Positions 11,746 to 23,164 of a stretch of 64,000 nucleotides of DNA are shown here, piece by piece. This DNA is from Cloeon dipterum (Eukaryota > Arthropoda > Insecta > Ephemeroptera > Baetidae), in assembly GCF_949628265.1 (NCBI RefSeq), contig NC_088786.1, positions 31,951,681 through 32,015,680 on the forward strand, in the 5' to 3' direction. Numbering within the stretch: the stretch's first letter is position 1; each line of letters opens with the position of its first letter. The notes under the pieces were generated by a model, which made no database searches, was not told where the DNA came from, and worked only from the letters and a program-made list of their open reading frames with translations. A program made the translations under genes and the position numbers.

Positions 11746-12827
11746 CTATTTGCCTTTCTTCTCCTTTGCAGCAATGACGTATCGCTGAGCCACTGTTAAA
11801 GGAGGAGAGTAACCATCAGGGTAAGTCGCGTCCTCAAAGAGTACTTCGTATTCATCCATCGAGGATACAGGGAGTCTGTTTATGATGGCTTTGTAAAAGC
11901 ACGTTGTTTGAGGGTAGAGAGCCATGACTAAAACAAAATGAAGTTGCAATTCCAAGACAGGACAAGAGGGGGCTAAAGTCACCAATGGATGATTTGGGAA
12001 AGAGGCAGTTTGGATCCGTGTCCGGGTTGGCCCGCATCAGGGGCAGAGGCATGACCCTCCGTTTGCTGAGGACGTGTCTGTCTTTCTGCTCTTCATCAAT
12101 GTCATCAACCTCGTATTTTCCAGAGGTGTTGTAGCTCACAACCTCAGCCAAGATCCAATTTTCGTCGCCCTCAGGACCCTTTACAAGGGCGGCAACCATG
12201 TCACCTGCCTGGAGAAGGAAATTTTGCGCTTTGGTGGGCTGACTCTCGAGTCATTTTATTTTCACCTTTGAAACGTGGTTTTGTTCTGGGGGCGTGCAAC
12301 CACACAGAGGTGGCGGCTTTTCTCCAGGTTTCCCTACCCACAGGGGCAAAGTCTGGGCAGATATTTGCAGCATTTTCATCAGAGCCCCTCTTCGGATGGT
12401 TTCCTTGTTGCCAGCATTTCTAGCCTGCGAGGAAAATACAAAAAGTTATGAAATTTGAAAGATACACAGGATAATTATTACCTGTATTCGCCTGTCATTT
12501 CGAATGGACCGAATTTCGTATATCTTGGAAAGGGCTTCTCTCAAAAGGCTTTCCTCTTGCTCCGCGTCAGCAGCTGCAGAAACATAGAGCCCCCGTAGCT
12601 TTTGCTACAGTTCAATTAGAGTCTAAACTGTGAAAAAAACTGTGATCTTTAACCTGATGGCTTGCTGAGACTTTTGAATCGCTGGCAGCTTTCTCTTGGG
12701 CCTTGGTAATGCTGGTTAGGTTAAGTTCACTCTTTTCTCTGCTGCCCTGGATGTCTTTTACTAGATGGTAGAGAGACTTGAGTCTCTCTTGGATCTGGGC
12801 TGCAGCCATTTCTGCAGTCAACGTCAT
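11746..12827 (-). CDS. Sgf29: SAGA-associated factor 29 (SGF29/CCDC101), complete
   Basis: Subunit of the histone acetyltransferase module of SAGA and ATAC; its tandem Tudor domain reads H3K4me2/3. Five exons: 12654-12827 (ATG at 12825-12827), 12482-12604, 12266-12424, 11983-12208 and 11746-11927. They give 287 codons, close to the vertebrate length of about 293. The N-terminal ~110 residues are helical/coiled coil. Then come the family blocks KLRGLY, GNKETIRRGALMKML, TLPLWVGKPGEKPPPLCG, ENWILAEVVSY, KYEVDDIDEE, RRVMPLP, ALYPQTTCFYKA, YEVLFEDATYPDGYSPPL and VAQRYV. The aromatic and acidic residues of the methyl-lysine pocket region are kept. Introns are 56-74 bp apart from the roughly 60-bp first one. 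The gene is divergent from the AIG1-like gene, with 1.3 kb between start codons. Nothing is missing. Confidence 0.97.
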
Positions 12828-14126
12828 TTTGAGCTAGTCACCGAGAACGTTTTTCTTGCCAAATGACTGGTTGCAGTGATAACAAATGCCCAGGCGGTTA
12901 CAACAAAAGTAAATAGAACCTGAAATCATATCAAGACATTAGGCAAAAATCATGAATGAAGGACAAATTAATTGAACAATGTGTATACAAAAATACAGGC
13001 ATAAAATCTACTGTGTGCAATTCATCAGTGCTTCAAGCCACTAAGCCTAGTGCTCATCGCTTAATTGTGACAAAATCTCTTCTTATCAATGTGCTATTTT
13101 GTACATTTAAAAATTTAAAAAAACGAAAATACAAAGTCACAAACAATAGGAATCAAATTAATTACAAATCGAAATAGGTGTTTCTGGACGTCTAATTTCA
13201 TTTCATTACTATATTCAGCTTGTTTTGATTTGTAGAACTAGAAATGACTGAAATGATGTTGCTCAATTTTCTGTACGAATAAATCTAGAAAATTACGTAC
13301 AGATTAATTTATTTCTACACAGTTTGTGCCTTATTTGACCACTTGCAATGTTTACCAATTATGCCAATTATGACTTAAGCACGCACTGGCACGCACCAAC
13401 AGTTATAAAAGAGAGCTTTTGTCTTGATTATGTATCTGCTTGGATTTCCAATACACACAATGCTCAAAATTCAAGCCGTTAAAGGATTGTGAAATACTCT
13501 ATTTTAAATAATGAATGAATAGAAAGTGAAGTTGTTGTGATATATCTGACTTCTCTAGTTTGCAGCTGATTTGTTTGTGCTTCTTCGCTTGTTGTTTGTT
13601 TTGATTTTACAATGCATGTGTGTGTATAATACCGGTTTTCACACAAAACAATGACGTTACCTAAAATACCGGTTTCAAATTTCATACATTTTAGAATTTT
13701 TCCATCCTATCAAAAAAATATTTTAGTGTTGACTATGTTTTTTTTCTCAAAATTTTCAAATTAATCAATAATATAATATTATTTGATCTATTTCATACCA
13801 GCCTTTTTGTTGCTCCGGTTACGATATTTTTTAACATTTTTGGCATTGGCATTGGCTGTGGCTGGCATCCGGCATTGGCAGAGCACTTCTCTCTCTCTAC
13901 CTTCGTCAGCTGCTGCGCCGGTGCAAGTTGAAATTAGAAGTTTCTCTTCTTGCTGTTTATTGTTAAGAGAAATTTTGAAATACATACATCAGTGAAGGCA
14001 AGGCTATTTATGTTTAGTTCACTGTTCACTTTCACACCCCTGCAATAAATCTCAAACGCTTAGTCAAATAGACGAAACCACATCACCAGGTTCGCCGCCT
14101 TCTTATTTCTTTAAATTTTCTTCCAG
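12828..14126. other. Shared upstream region of SGF29 and the AIG1-like gene
   Basis: The divergent promoters and the noncoding first exon of the plus-strand gene must lie here. The sequence is AT-rich. ATACCGGTTT occurs twice about 40 bp apart (near 13630 and 13668). No other gene is evident. Confidence 0.5.
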
Positions 14127-14127
14127 A

Positions 14128-15179
14128 ATGGTCGGTTGCTCATTGAAAGGTGACTGCACGATGCAGGTGGTCAGGATTTTTGTGCATTTGCTGGCCGCTT
14201 CTATGTTCTCGTACAGCGTCTTCTACGACTGGTATTTCGTGGTCGTTCCGCGCGAAGTGAGCCCGGTATCTGGAGGCTATGGAGGAAAGTTCAAGTACCT
14301 CACGTTTTGGGATGCCGTAAGTGGTGCCATTGGTAATAGATTTACACTAACTGAATTTTTGCCAATCTTAGGTGATCCAAAGTCTATTCTTTATTCTGTG
14401 CCTATTCAACGACTTCTTCGGCAGCAATGAAAACGACCCAAAAACAAAACCTCTTCTCAGAAGGATCAAAGACTACGTTCAAGTCACAATTGAATTTCCA
14501 GTAGCAATGGTCTGCAGCAGATAATATTTTTAAATCCAACACAATTACCCATCATTTCAGTTTGTAGGGATAACCTTTTGGGCCCTGTATGCGGTTGACA
14601 GAGAGCTGGTCTTTCCAAAAGTCATAGATCAATTCTTTCCCAGCTGGTTGAACCATGTGATGCATACCCACATAATGGGATTTGCGGCGCTCGAGATGGT
14701 AATTGCGTGTAGACGTTATCCGTCAAGGTCAAAGGGTTTGACTGGACTTCTTGGATTCATGCTTATCTACCTCACGTGGTATGTAAATCTTATTTTGGCT
14801 GTTCATAGTTCGATTTTTCATGTCACTGAACTTGTAAGGATTCTTTTACGTTCATCAAGCTGTACAATTTTTTGAATTTATTATTAATCATTAACACATT
14901 TTTAGGGTGTTTGTCATCTTTAACAAGAGTGGACAGTGGGTCTACCCTGTCCTCGCTGTGCTCAACTGGGGCCAGAAGGGTTTATTCTTTGCCGTACTTT
15001 TGCTTCTCGTTACTGGTCTGTACCTTCTTGGCGAGAAACTGAACAATTATGTTTGGGGTAAAACTATTATTTATCGAGAAACGTTTTTCTTACTAATAAA
15101 TGTTCTTTGCCTGTTTTCAGGAAAACATTTGAAACTGGATCAAAGTCCCAGGAAGAGCAGCATTAAGAAAGTTAAATAA
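14128..15179 (+). CDS. AIG1/ADTRP-family membrane hydrolase (androgen-induced gene 1-like), complete
   Basis: Multi-pass membrane protein of the AIG1/ADTRP family. Mammalian members are threonine hydrolases that cleave fatty acid esters of hydroxy fatty acids. Five exons: 14128-14316, 14372-14509, 14561-14778, 14906-15057 and 15121-15179, giving 251 codons (family about 230-245). About six hydrophobic segments are visible. The conserved Thr lies in KYLTFWDA (residue 59) and the conserved His region in WLNHVMHTHIM (about residues 138-148). In the mammalian enzymes a Thr and a His are the catalytic pair; that these two correspond is inference. The tail is short and basic (DQSPRKSSIKKVK), as expected for the cytosolic end. 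The ATG sits one base after a TTTTCTTCCAG acceptor, so a noncoding 5' exon lies upstream. The gene converges on RFC1. Confidence 0.95.
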
Positions 15180-15337
15180 TTGCTACGCGTTGCGTAAATT
15201 TCCATTCAAGTCATAATTTAAGACAGTGGATATTTTGTTAAAGTTTTGGATTTTTATTTTGATACTTTTGCCAAGTTTTGTTATTTTATAGTTGATAGTA
15301 AGAAGTTTCAACTAAGTAGAGACATAATTGTAAGAAA

Positions 15338-15343
15338 AATAAA
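15338..15343 (+). promoter_or_regulatory. AIG1-like gene polyadenylation signal
   Basis: AATAAA 158 bp after the stop codon on the same strand; the first good signal downstream. Confidence 0.7.
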
Positions 15344-15388
15344 ATGTGCCGTAATTATTAATATTTGGAAACATTCCTAATCGAAGCC

Positions 15389-15394
15389 TTTATT
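15389..15394 (-). promoter_or_regulatory. RFC1 polyadenylation signal (proximal)
   Basis: AATAAA on the minus strand only about 21 bp past the RFC1 stop codon (15416). A second minus-strand AATAAA at 15253-15258 would extend the RFC1 3' UTR across the 3' end of the opposing gene. Confidence 0.6.
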
Positions 15395-15415
15395 TTCATT
15401 ACCTTTGCAAACTGT

Positions 15416-18400
15416 TCACTTTTTGCCCTTTCTGCCTGCGCCGCCTTTGGGAGTGGCTTTCCCTTTTGAGCTTTCACCCTTTGCTGATGTTTTCGAGGTA
15501 GGTTTTTTAGCCTGAAATCAGCAATGAATACAAAATTCATCACATAAAATGAATCCCCTATTACCTTGATCATAGAATCTTTAGTGGCATCGTCCTCATC
15601 ATCCTCGGACTCGATGGCAAGCTCTTCATCATCAATACCAAGCAAGTCATCATCAGCAGCTCCTCTGCCAGCGCCTTTCTTGTGGCTGACTGACTGAATG
15701 GCAAACGGAGTCATGATGGGCATTTTGTTGTATTCTCTAGTCAGCTGCGCCTTGACCTTGCCCTCGATTTGTTGCCAAGGACTTGCGTTCGATTCCCACG
15801 ATGACAGTTCTGCGATCTTGTCCAAATCGTCGCGAACAAGATTGTATTCAACCATGGCGTCAATTGCCTGGCTAACTCCATTGCTGCCTTCTTTCTTCAT
15901 AGAAGTGAAGATTCGGCTTTGCAGAGCATTCAGGTAGTCCAACTGCACAGCACTTTTGCTTCCAGTGATGCTGAAAATCGAGAATTACTTACGAGTGCTG
16001 GTTGAAGTGATTTTGCCTTACGATAGCCGCATGTGCATCTGCAATTCGCTGGCCATTCGGTCAAACTTGTTCTTTTTCGAGTTTTTGCCCAGCCATGAAG
16101 GAAACATTGCCTGGCTTGTCAGACGGCCGCGTAAAACAATGCCAGGAGTGACAGTGGAGTAGATAGCCTGTATGAAGATTGGATATTATTTATTTAGCTT
16201 GATCATTGTCAAACAAACCTGAACAGGAAGAAGACCCCAAGCTTGATTGGTTCTAATAATATTTTCTACCAAGTCTCCTTGAGCAATGCTATCAGCTGCT
16301 CTGGACATGAGCTGCAGTTTCTTTATTTTGCTGGAAAATAATAATAATAATGAATACAAATTCCTCCACATTTGCTTCAAGCATTACTCGGCTCCATTAG
16401 CAACACCATGGACAGCTGAGAGATAATTTTCTTGGACAAACAACGGACCAAGGCTATAATCTTGAAAGAAGAGGTGAGTTTTGTCATAGATTGCATTCTT
16501 GCTTTTCTCCTCCATGTTGGCACTGAAAACTTTGGGGGTAATATCCCAGATTCCCTACAGAGAACATATTAGTGGGTAACCTACTGGAATAGAATTTGCT
16601 TTACAATTTTGAATTCTTTCTTGGACTTTTTTGACTCCTTCTCCATCAGTCCTGTTTTCATATTGGTCTCACCAGCAGCCCAAAGGCTCATCATGTGAAT
16701 AATCTGACGAATGTCAAAGTTTGTTCCCGCAATCATGGCATCTAGGTCTCCCTTAGGGATGGTAACCTTCTCCTTGAAGCAAATGCTCATCATTGCCGCC
16801 TGAAATGTCAAATTGTTAAGGTAATCGTAGCTCAAATTTAATATAATCTTCTTGTACCCTGATTTGCTCAAGTTTCGGTTTCTGGAATCTCAAATCAAAG
16901 CAGTAGTTGACCAAACTGCGAATTTTCTGCGAGCCACGATCATTGCAAGTGCAAACGACTGGAATCTTTGACTGTTTGACCAGTAGAATGAGCTCAGCAA
17001 TTCCACCTCTGTCCTCGTTTCCTATCATGATATTCTTTTATGTTAAAACAATTTGAATATTATCAAAGTGGTTGCAGTACCAGCCATTCCATCAACTTCC
17101 TCCATGAGCAAAATTCGCTTCTTTGATAATGCCTTGGCTCTATTCCCTATCAAGAGAAAAAATTAACCACAAAAATATATTTTTCGGTATTTGACTTCAA
17201 ATGGAAATTTAAATTACCTTTGAACATTCCCGAAAGGCTTTGGGTTGAAAGAAGTTCACTAACTTCTTGGTGCAACAGCTTTTTTGATCTAGTGTCCGAT
17301 GCATTGAACTCCACAATGTCAAAGCCAAGTTCCTTGCAAACCAGATGGACAGATGTGGTTTTTCCTGATTTTCATAAATATGCAAGGTCAAGAAGTGGAA
17401 ACATTTATTAGAAGCCAACCTATTCCAGGAGGGCCAGAGAGTAATGCAGCTTTGAAAGCAGCTCCATTGTCGTTTTTGGCCCAGGGAGCTGGCCTAGGCT
17501 TCTTCTCATTAGGATTCGAGTGATTCTTTTCCCAGTCTTGAAGCCATTGGATCAATTTCTTGACAATGCTTCGGTCTGCCTGTTGACCGATGATCTGTCT
17601 TACATTCTGTGGCTTGTACTTGTCCACCCACATGGTGTGATCTCCAGCATCAAGTGCAGGACTGGGCGGCAACGTTTTTTGTGATCCAGCTAAGGAATTG
17701 AAATTTAGTGTGGTCCAGGAAAATGTGACACTTTTTTAACCTCCATAAGATGAGGTTGACTGCTGGCTTCCGTCAGCAAATCTTTGACTTCCAGAGGAAG
17801 ATGCTTGAGAAATGGGCTTTTCAGTTGGTGAATTGTTTCCTAGTTTCTTATTAATGGTGGTTTTGATTAAATCTTTTTCAACCACTGGCTTGGCCGTCTT
17901 TGGGGTTGTTTGCTTTCCAGGTTTTGAAGGAGCTGCCACTGAGGGAGATGGACGCGTTCGAATCAACTCCAACAGTCCATCTTCGTCGATGTTTGGAATG
18001 TTCAAATTTTTAGCCTGAAAATAGAACAAAGTGGGCATCGTTTTGTAAAAGAAGTTTACAATTTCAAGTACCTTATCAAGTTTAGCTGGACCTGCCTCCT
18101 CTCCAGCAACCAAATAGCTTGTGTTCTTGCTAATACTGCTTGTGACTTTTCCCCCGTATTTCTGCACCAATTCGGCTGCCCCTTCCCTGTCGAGCGAGTC
18201 CAAAACCCCAGTGATGACAAAGGTCAATCCTGAAAGACAATTCTCCGCTCCCTCAGGGAGCTCTTTCATCCCAAGATTAGCTGGACCTTTTCTTTGAAGG
18301 TATTTTCGGTAGTTGTCTGCTTGATGCTTCTTTTTTTCAATGGCTTCCTCCAACATAGAGTCATCAAGATCAACCGTCTTGTGTTTCTTCTGCTCGGGAG

Positions 18401-19547
18401 ACTCCGTTTTTGGTTTTTCTTTGCCCTGTAAAATTTGACAACTCTTTCAGTTGCGTACGCAGCACAATTTAATGGAGATTAACATTTTATACTGTATCAC
18501 AATTAAGGCGATAGAATTGGTAGACGTACCGGTTTAGTTTGTTTCGGAGAGCTGCTCGCAACTTCCTTTTTGTTTAATTTTGTGGGCTTCTGCTCCTCAA
18601 GAATGTCAGCACTCGGCCGCTTTTTGTCTTTTGAAGGCGACTTTTCTTTCACAGGTTTTGCTGAAGTTTTCTGGGAGTGCTTTTTCTCAATTGTATCAAC
18701 TTGCTCAAGGGTGGCAATGAATTCATCATCACTGTGAATTTCAATTTCACAATGTACTTTGTTCTGCAATGGGACAGGAAAATGTTTAACTTGCTTAGCG
18801 AAAAATGTATTATAATACTTTAGTTCCATTGGCTCCATTTTCCTTGGCTTTTTTCGGAGGCTCCTCTTTCTTGATTGACGTGGTGACAGCAGAGCGCTTC
18901 GCAGGTTTTGACCCAAATAAACTCGAGACATCTTGAACTCTTTCTTGCTTTGGATGAGTTTGTGTTTTGGTGTCTGCTAATTAATGTGAAATTATAAAAG
19001 AATTGGATATTCAATGTGTGCGAAGCAAACCTTGAGGTTTTGATTTCTTCTTACTAACCACGACATCTTCATCACTGTCAGACTCAACAATTAGTTTTTT
19101 CTTTCTCTTTTTCGTGATTTCTTCCGTCTCCTCCTTTTTCTTTGAAGCAACAGTAAAAAAAGATCTAATGTCCTGAAATTAAAGATAATTCAATAATTAA
19201 CGATTCTCTGGTGCGTATTAAATGTCAAAAGATAACTATTACATAGACGAAATAATCAACAGCCGCATAAAATTTATGTACACAATAAGCTATGCAATTT
19301 GGTCTATTTAAACAATTATCTCATTGGATGGTACATTTTAAGATATCAATCTTTTCAAGTGTGTATATACCGGTAAACGTATGACGGTGACAACGAAGAG
19401 TGGACAATATTGAGATTACATATATGTAATTACTGCATTCACTAATTATAATCATAATGTCATAGAACTGAATGTCATGCACTTAAGTATTTATAGAACA
19501 TACAAATTATTATGAACTGTCAGTGAGAGCATACTTACGCGACTCAT
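15416..19547 (-). CDS. RFC1: Replication factor C subunit 1 (clamp loader large subunit), complete
   Basis: Large subunit of the RFC clamp loader, which opens PCNA and loads it on primer-template DNA in the nucleus (Drosophila Gnf1). Sixteen exons: 19539-19547, 19031-19172, 18819-18976, 18530-18763, 18072-18425, 17741-18014, 17420-17689, 17218-17364, 17081-17146, 16858-17021, 16605-16799, 16388-16554, 16219-16330, 16022-16167, 15565-15970 and 15416-15511. They total 979 codons, in range for insect RFC1. Features in order: a PCNA-binding-like motif at the N-terminus (MSRDIRSFFTV), a basic/acidic Ser-Lys linker with a second VSSLFG motif, a BRCT domain (about 244-325; LTFVITGVLD, GGKVTSSISKNTSYLVAG) and an AAA+ domain with Walker A GPPGIGKTT, NASDTRS and GMAGNEDRGG. 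The RFC1 C-terminal collar (LFFQDYSLGPLFVQENYL, RAADSIAQGDLVE) and a Lys/Gly-rich tail follow. Walker B reads LLMEEVDG rather than the usual MDEVDG. The first coding exon is only nine bases. Confidence 0.97.
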
Positions 19548-21012
19548 CTTATTAGGTTTTTAAGCAGCGATCGGCTCAGACAATCTCATAAAGAGAACAG
19601 CACTTCTAGTAAGCCTAAGAAACAGGTTAGGCAAAGGAAGCGAATCGAACGCCTCAGACGAGAAGGACGGTATGTTAAACCCGCGAACAAGGGATTAAAA
19701 AAGATAACAAATGGCTCAACAACAAACACAAAAATATCGAATAATCCAATTTTGAAAGCAGCAAAATTGTGGCCCTTCAACCACAATTTGAGCGCGTTAG
19801 CGGCAAGGCGAAGCAAGGCAAGGGGGGACAAATAGGCGGTATTTACATTCGGAACAGCTGATCGGTGATCCCTCTCTCTTTCTTAGGAGCTAGGAGGTTC
19901 GTGCGGTGAAGTAGCGCACAACAGAAATTGTCTGGGGAGTGGGGAAACTGATAAGAGAAAAAAGAAAAGATCATTAATGATAATTTTCCCGTTTTTTTTT
20001 ACCAAAGCGGCTCTTGAAACTTGAGATTCTATGCGCTGAGGAATAATGAAACATCTAGTTTAAAATCAATTTTTTTTAAACTTCAATAAATGAATAAATA
20101 AATTCCCATGAAGTTCCATCAGTGAGTAGTATATAGTATATTTGAGCCGGAAATTTTTGGGTAAAGTGGGCAGCCGCCAGCCACCGTGAATCTGGCAAAG
20201 CTACACCAGCCACCAGGGAACAAGGGTCAAAAATTTAAAAGCACAGGAGAAAAAATTGTCCTGCTAACCTTTGGACGTTAAGCAAAACTTCATGTTTTAA
20301 ATTTTGTCAGCCACGACAGCCGCCGCCGCCGAGCAAAAAATTTGGATTATATGCCCGGTCCCATCAACCGGCTATAGACATCCAATTTTTAGTCTACAAT
20401 GGGCTTTGTGCAAACCGTTTTTCGAAAAAAATTATTTTATCGATATAAAATGGTTTGCAACATGAAATGATTATTATAATTTATTTGTATTCTTTTTCTG
20501 GATTTTGAAAAATTATGAACATTATTAACAACGTTAACAACAACAAAAATCTCAATAAATTTGTTGAATATTCAAAATCCAGAATAAAATATTTATATAT
20601 CATATGATTTAAATAATGGTAAAAGAGCAAAAATAGGAAAAATAGCCTGTAGCATGACGTCCAAAACAACTTAGAATAATAATATTATTTTAAAATATTT
20701 CCCTTCATTTCACAATCAGTAACTTAAAACTTAATTTTGATATTGTTCAATAACACACTAACACTACAAAAAGAACAACGGGTATGTAACGTTCAATTTT
20801 AATTTTAGGCTGAAGTTGAGATCGGATGGCTGGCTTCTAAAGAGGCTCTAGGCATGCTTTTGCTTGAACTGACAACTGACATTGAGATGACTCATGAGTC
20901 CTGACTCGCTAATTCCAGCTCCCGCTCCTGCAAGTTCTCCCCACTCCCACCAGTACGTCATTTCCTCCTTCTCTGAAACGTGAGTGTTTATTGGGCCATA
21001 CTCGAGAGCCTG

Positions 21013-21020
21013 TGACGTCA
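21013..21020. promoter_or_regulatory. Consensus cAMP response element
   Basis: Perfect palindrome TGACGTCA, with a half-site ACGTCA about 55 bp upstream (near 20955), in the presumed promoter region of the PNRC-like gene. Functional relevance is inference. Confidence 0.35.
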
Positions 21021-22117
21021 AACGACAGGGGAAAGGGTAGGCAGGAGAGCAGCGTCTACGTGAGTTTCATCCAACTCGGCACTCGTCCATTTTGTAGAAA
21101 GCGCGATACCGGAGTTTACGCTCGTAAACATCAGTACGGAAAAATCGGCATTTCCTGCTAAATATTTTGATTGCTGCACTGGATTGGATCTGGATGATCG
21201 TTGGAATCAAATAGCTTCCAATTTCGAGCTCAACCAGGCTGCGCAAGGTGGGTATTTCAGCATATTTTAGTGTTCGAAATGAAGCATCGCATTTCGTAAC
21301 TGCGACATAGCCCCCCTCAGAAGCCTCCAGTCCACAGGCGCATAGCAACAGCCGATTAGAAAGTTCTAAACCTCTGTATAGTTTTGTACCTTTCATTTCA
21401 CCAGGCTAAGGTAACACAGTTTAGAGCTTGTAGCTGATGCTGTTTCTAGTTGCTATTGATTTTCGGGATTTTCAATTTAAATTTTAAATCTGAAGTCTCA
21501 GAGCGGATATAAGTATGTACCTTCATTTCCTCACGTGCTCACTCGTTAACATGAACTTAAGTAACAAACATGGTAAAGAATTCATCTGATGAATCGCGTT
21601 AATGTTCATTTTTGCCCTTTTTAACACCAAACGCTAAATTCTGGCTAGCAACAACGCGCAAATCTTTTCAAAAATCAAACAAACTCAAAAAATGAACATT
21701 TTTATTTTACTTTTTCATGCTTAGGAATTCTTACTGATTTTTTTATTATTAGAAATCATTTCAATTTTTCATTCAGATATCTCAAAATTTTCTTATCGCT
21801 CCTGGCAAAGAATTCCTAATTGAAAGTCATCTCTTATTTATGTCTTTTAATTATTTCGGGGCTGCATCGCAGCCGGTTTTCATGGAAATGATTTAAACAG
21901 AGTATTCACATAAATTCCCTCAGTCGATTGCAACAATAATTTTACAGTTCATGGGACAAGTTCCAAGATTTTCCATAATAACCAAGTTCATTTTGGCGGT
22001 TAGGCGAAGGGAAATATCTTTTTCTAAAGAATTTAGTCTCAGAGGGGAGACACTCAGGTTATGGGGGTGACTCGCGGGAGTTGCCATGCCACGCTGACCG
22101 TGGGAATGGGATGGATG

Positions 22118-22169
22118 TAAAAAGCACACACAGAAGCATTCCCGAAAAAGCACACACAAAAGCATTCCC
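22118..22169 (+). repeat. Two-copy 26-bp tandem duplication
   Basis: Units 22118-22143 and 22144-22169 share AAAAAGCACACACA and AGCATTCCC, with two differences. Confidence 0.8.
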
Positions 22170-22466
22170 AATGCCCACCACCAGGCAATCCATAATACCC
22201 TGTCGGGTAGTGATTCACCTTTGTAATTTTGTATCTCTCCCTCGGCTCTCCCCTTGAGGTGCACAAACACAATACATCGCAATACCTTTTTTTCTTGACC
22301 CATGAGATAAATCTGTTGTTAGCCGAATCTAGCAAAGTAAAAGATGAGTGGCGAGGAATGTCCAATGCTATTGCCCTTTGTTACGAAATTTTCGGTTTCC
22401 TTTTTTCAACTTACTGAAAGCTGTTAATTTTATTTCAGCTGCTATCTCATAGCAAACCTGCCCAAG

Positions 22467-22883
22467 ATGAACAACAAGGTCGCGCAAATCGTTGGCCCTT
22501 ACCTGAGGGTCGACAGCCGCAGTCCCGGCGTCTCTAGGCCTAAAAAAGGTAGCCCTTCTTGTAGGAAGAGCTTACCCCAGCCGATGGTGAGGCAGAGAAG
22601 AAAGACTGAATCTGATTCTTACTCCTCATCCCCATCGCAATCGTCTGTGTCTCCGCCTCCAACTAAGTTCTTCGGAAACCGGGGCGGATCGCCCGTCGGA
22701 GTCGGCATTCCTTACGCGGGGGCTAAGTTCTCAGAACCGCCTTCGCCGGCACAGTTGCCTACTCCACCCACCCACTGGATGTCGACGGCCAGCAAGACGT
22801 CTCAGTGCCATCCTATGCGCAGAGAAGACAAGTACACTGAAATCACCAACCAGTTGAAGTTGATGCTGAACATAACCGCATAA
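22467..22883 (+). CDS. PNRC-like protein (proline-rich nuclear receptor coactivator / decapping adaptor)
   Basis: Short nuclear/P-body adaptor family. Vertebrate PNRC2 bridges Dcp1a and Upf1 in mRNA decay and binds nuclear receptors. One coding exon of 138 codons (vertebrate PNRC2 is about 139), preceded by a TTTTATTTCAG acceptor at 22438, so the 5' UTR is spliced. Diagnostic features are a basic, Ser/Pro-rich middle (KPKK-type and RQRRK stretches) and the block YAGAKFSEPPSPAQLPTPP at about 83-101, followed by HW. In PNRC2 this proline-rich SEPPSP motif contacts the Dcp1 EVH1 domain. The C-terminal helix ITNQLKLMLNI corresponds to the family's QLKTLL nuclear-receptor box, with LKLML replacing LKTLL. 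The family call rests on the colinear motifs. Function in this species is inferred. Confidence 0.88.
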   Translation: MNNKVAQIVGPYLRVDSRSPGVSRPKKGSPSCRKSLPQPMVRQRRKTESDSYSSSPSQSSVSPPPTKFFGNRGGSPVGVGIPYAGAKFSEPPSPAQLPTPPTHWMSTASKTSQCHPMRREDKYTEITNQLKLMLNITA

Positions 22884-23071
22884 CTGCCCTGGATTGTTTA
22901 CCTAAGTGGACTAAACAACTTAGTTCTAAGGTTTATGACGAACCCCGCAAGATTATTAGTTCTCAATCATTCGTTTTCTAAGGATTTGAGCTGCTTTAAA
23001 TTTAATTTTTGATTGGCTAATATTTGTGATTGTGCAGATGTGTACCATTGGGTGCTTGATCAAACTACCAC

Positions 23072-23164
23072 GTAAATACAGAGTCATTTGAAGGGGCGAC
23101 ACCACTGCCTAGCACTAGTGTCGTGACCGCTCGCCCTTGGAGGCTTGCACCCTTGCGTATTTAC
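23072..23164 (+). ncRNA. Predicted long hairpin downstream of the PNRC-like gene
   Basis: Nested complementary arms: GTAAATAC (23072-23079) with GTATTTAC (23157-23164), AAGGGGCG (23091-23098) with CGCCCTT (23132-23138), and CGACAC near 23097 with GTGTCG near 23118. It lies about 190 bp after the stop codon, so it could be a 3' UTR structure, a small RNA precursor or a decayed palindromic element. Only pairing by eye supports it. Confidence 0.35.

Larger units (their letters stand above)
19548..22438. other. Divergent intergenic region between RFC1 and the PNRC-like gene
   Basis: It holds the RFC1 promoter and the 5' noncoding exon(s) of the PNRC-like gene. Visible items are a 13-bp perfect inverted repeat TCTGGATTTTGAA (20497-20509 and 20571-20583), a consensus CRE (21013-21020) and a 26-bp tandem duplication (22118-22169). 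A 109-codon minus-strand frame (21067-21396) matches nothing I know. Confidence 0.45.

Noticed and set aside
15358-15415. Continuation of the RFC1 open frame to 15358
   Set aside because: That frame reads through a GTAATA...TTTCAG intron (15512-15564). The spliced form ends at TGA 15416-15418 with the expected Lys-rich tail.
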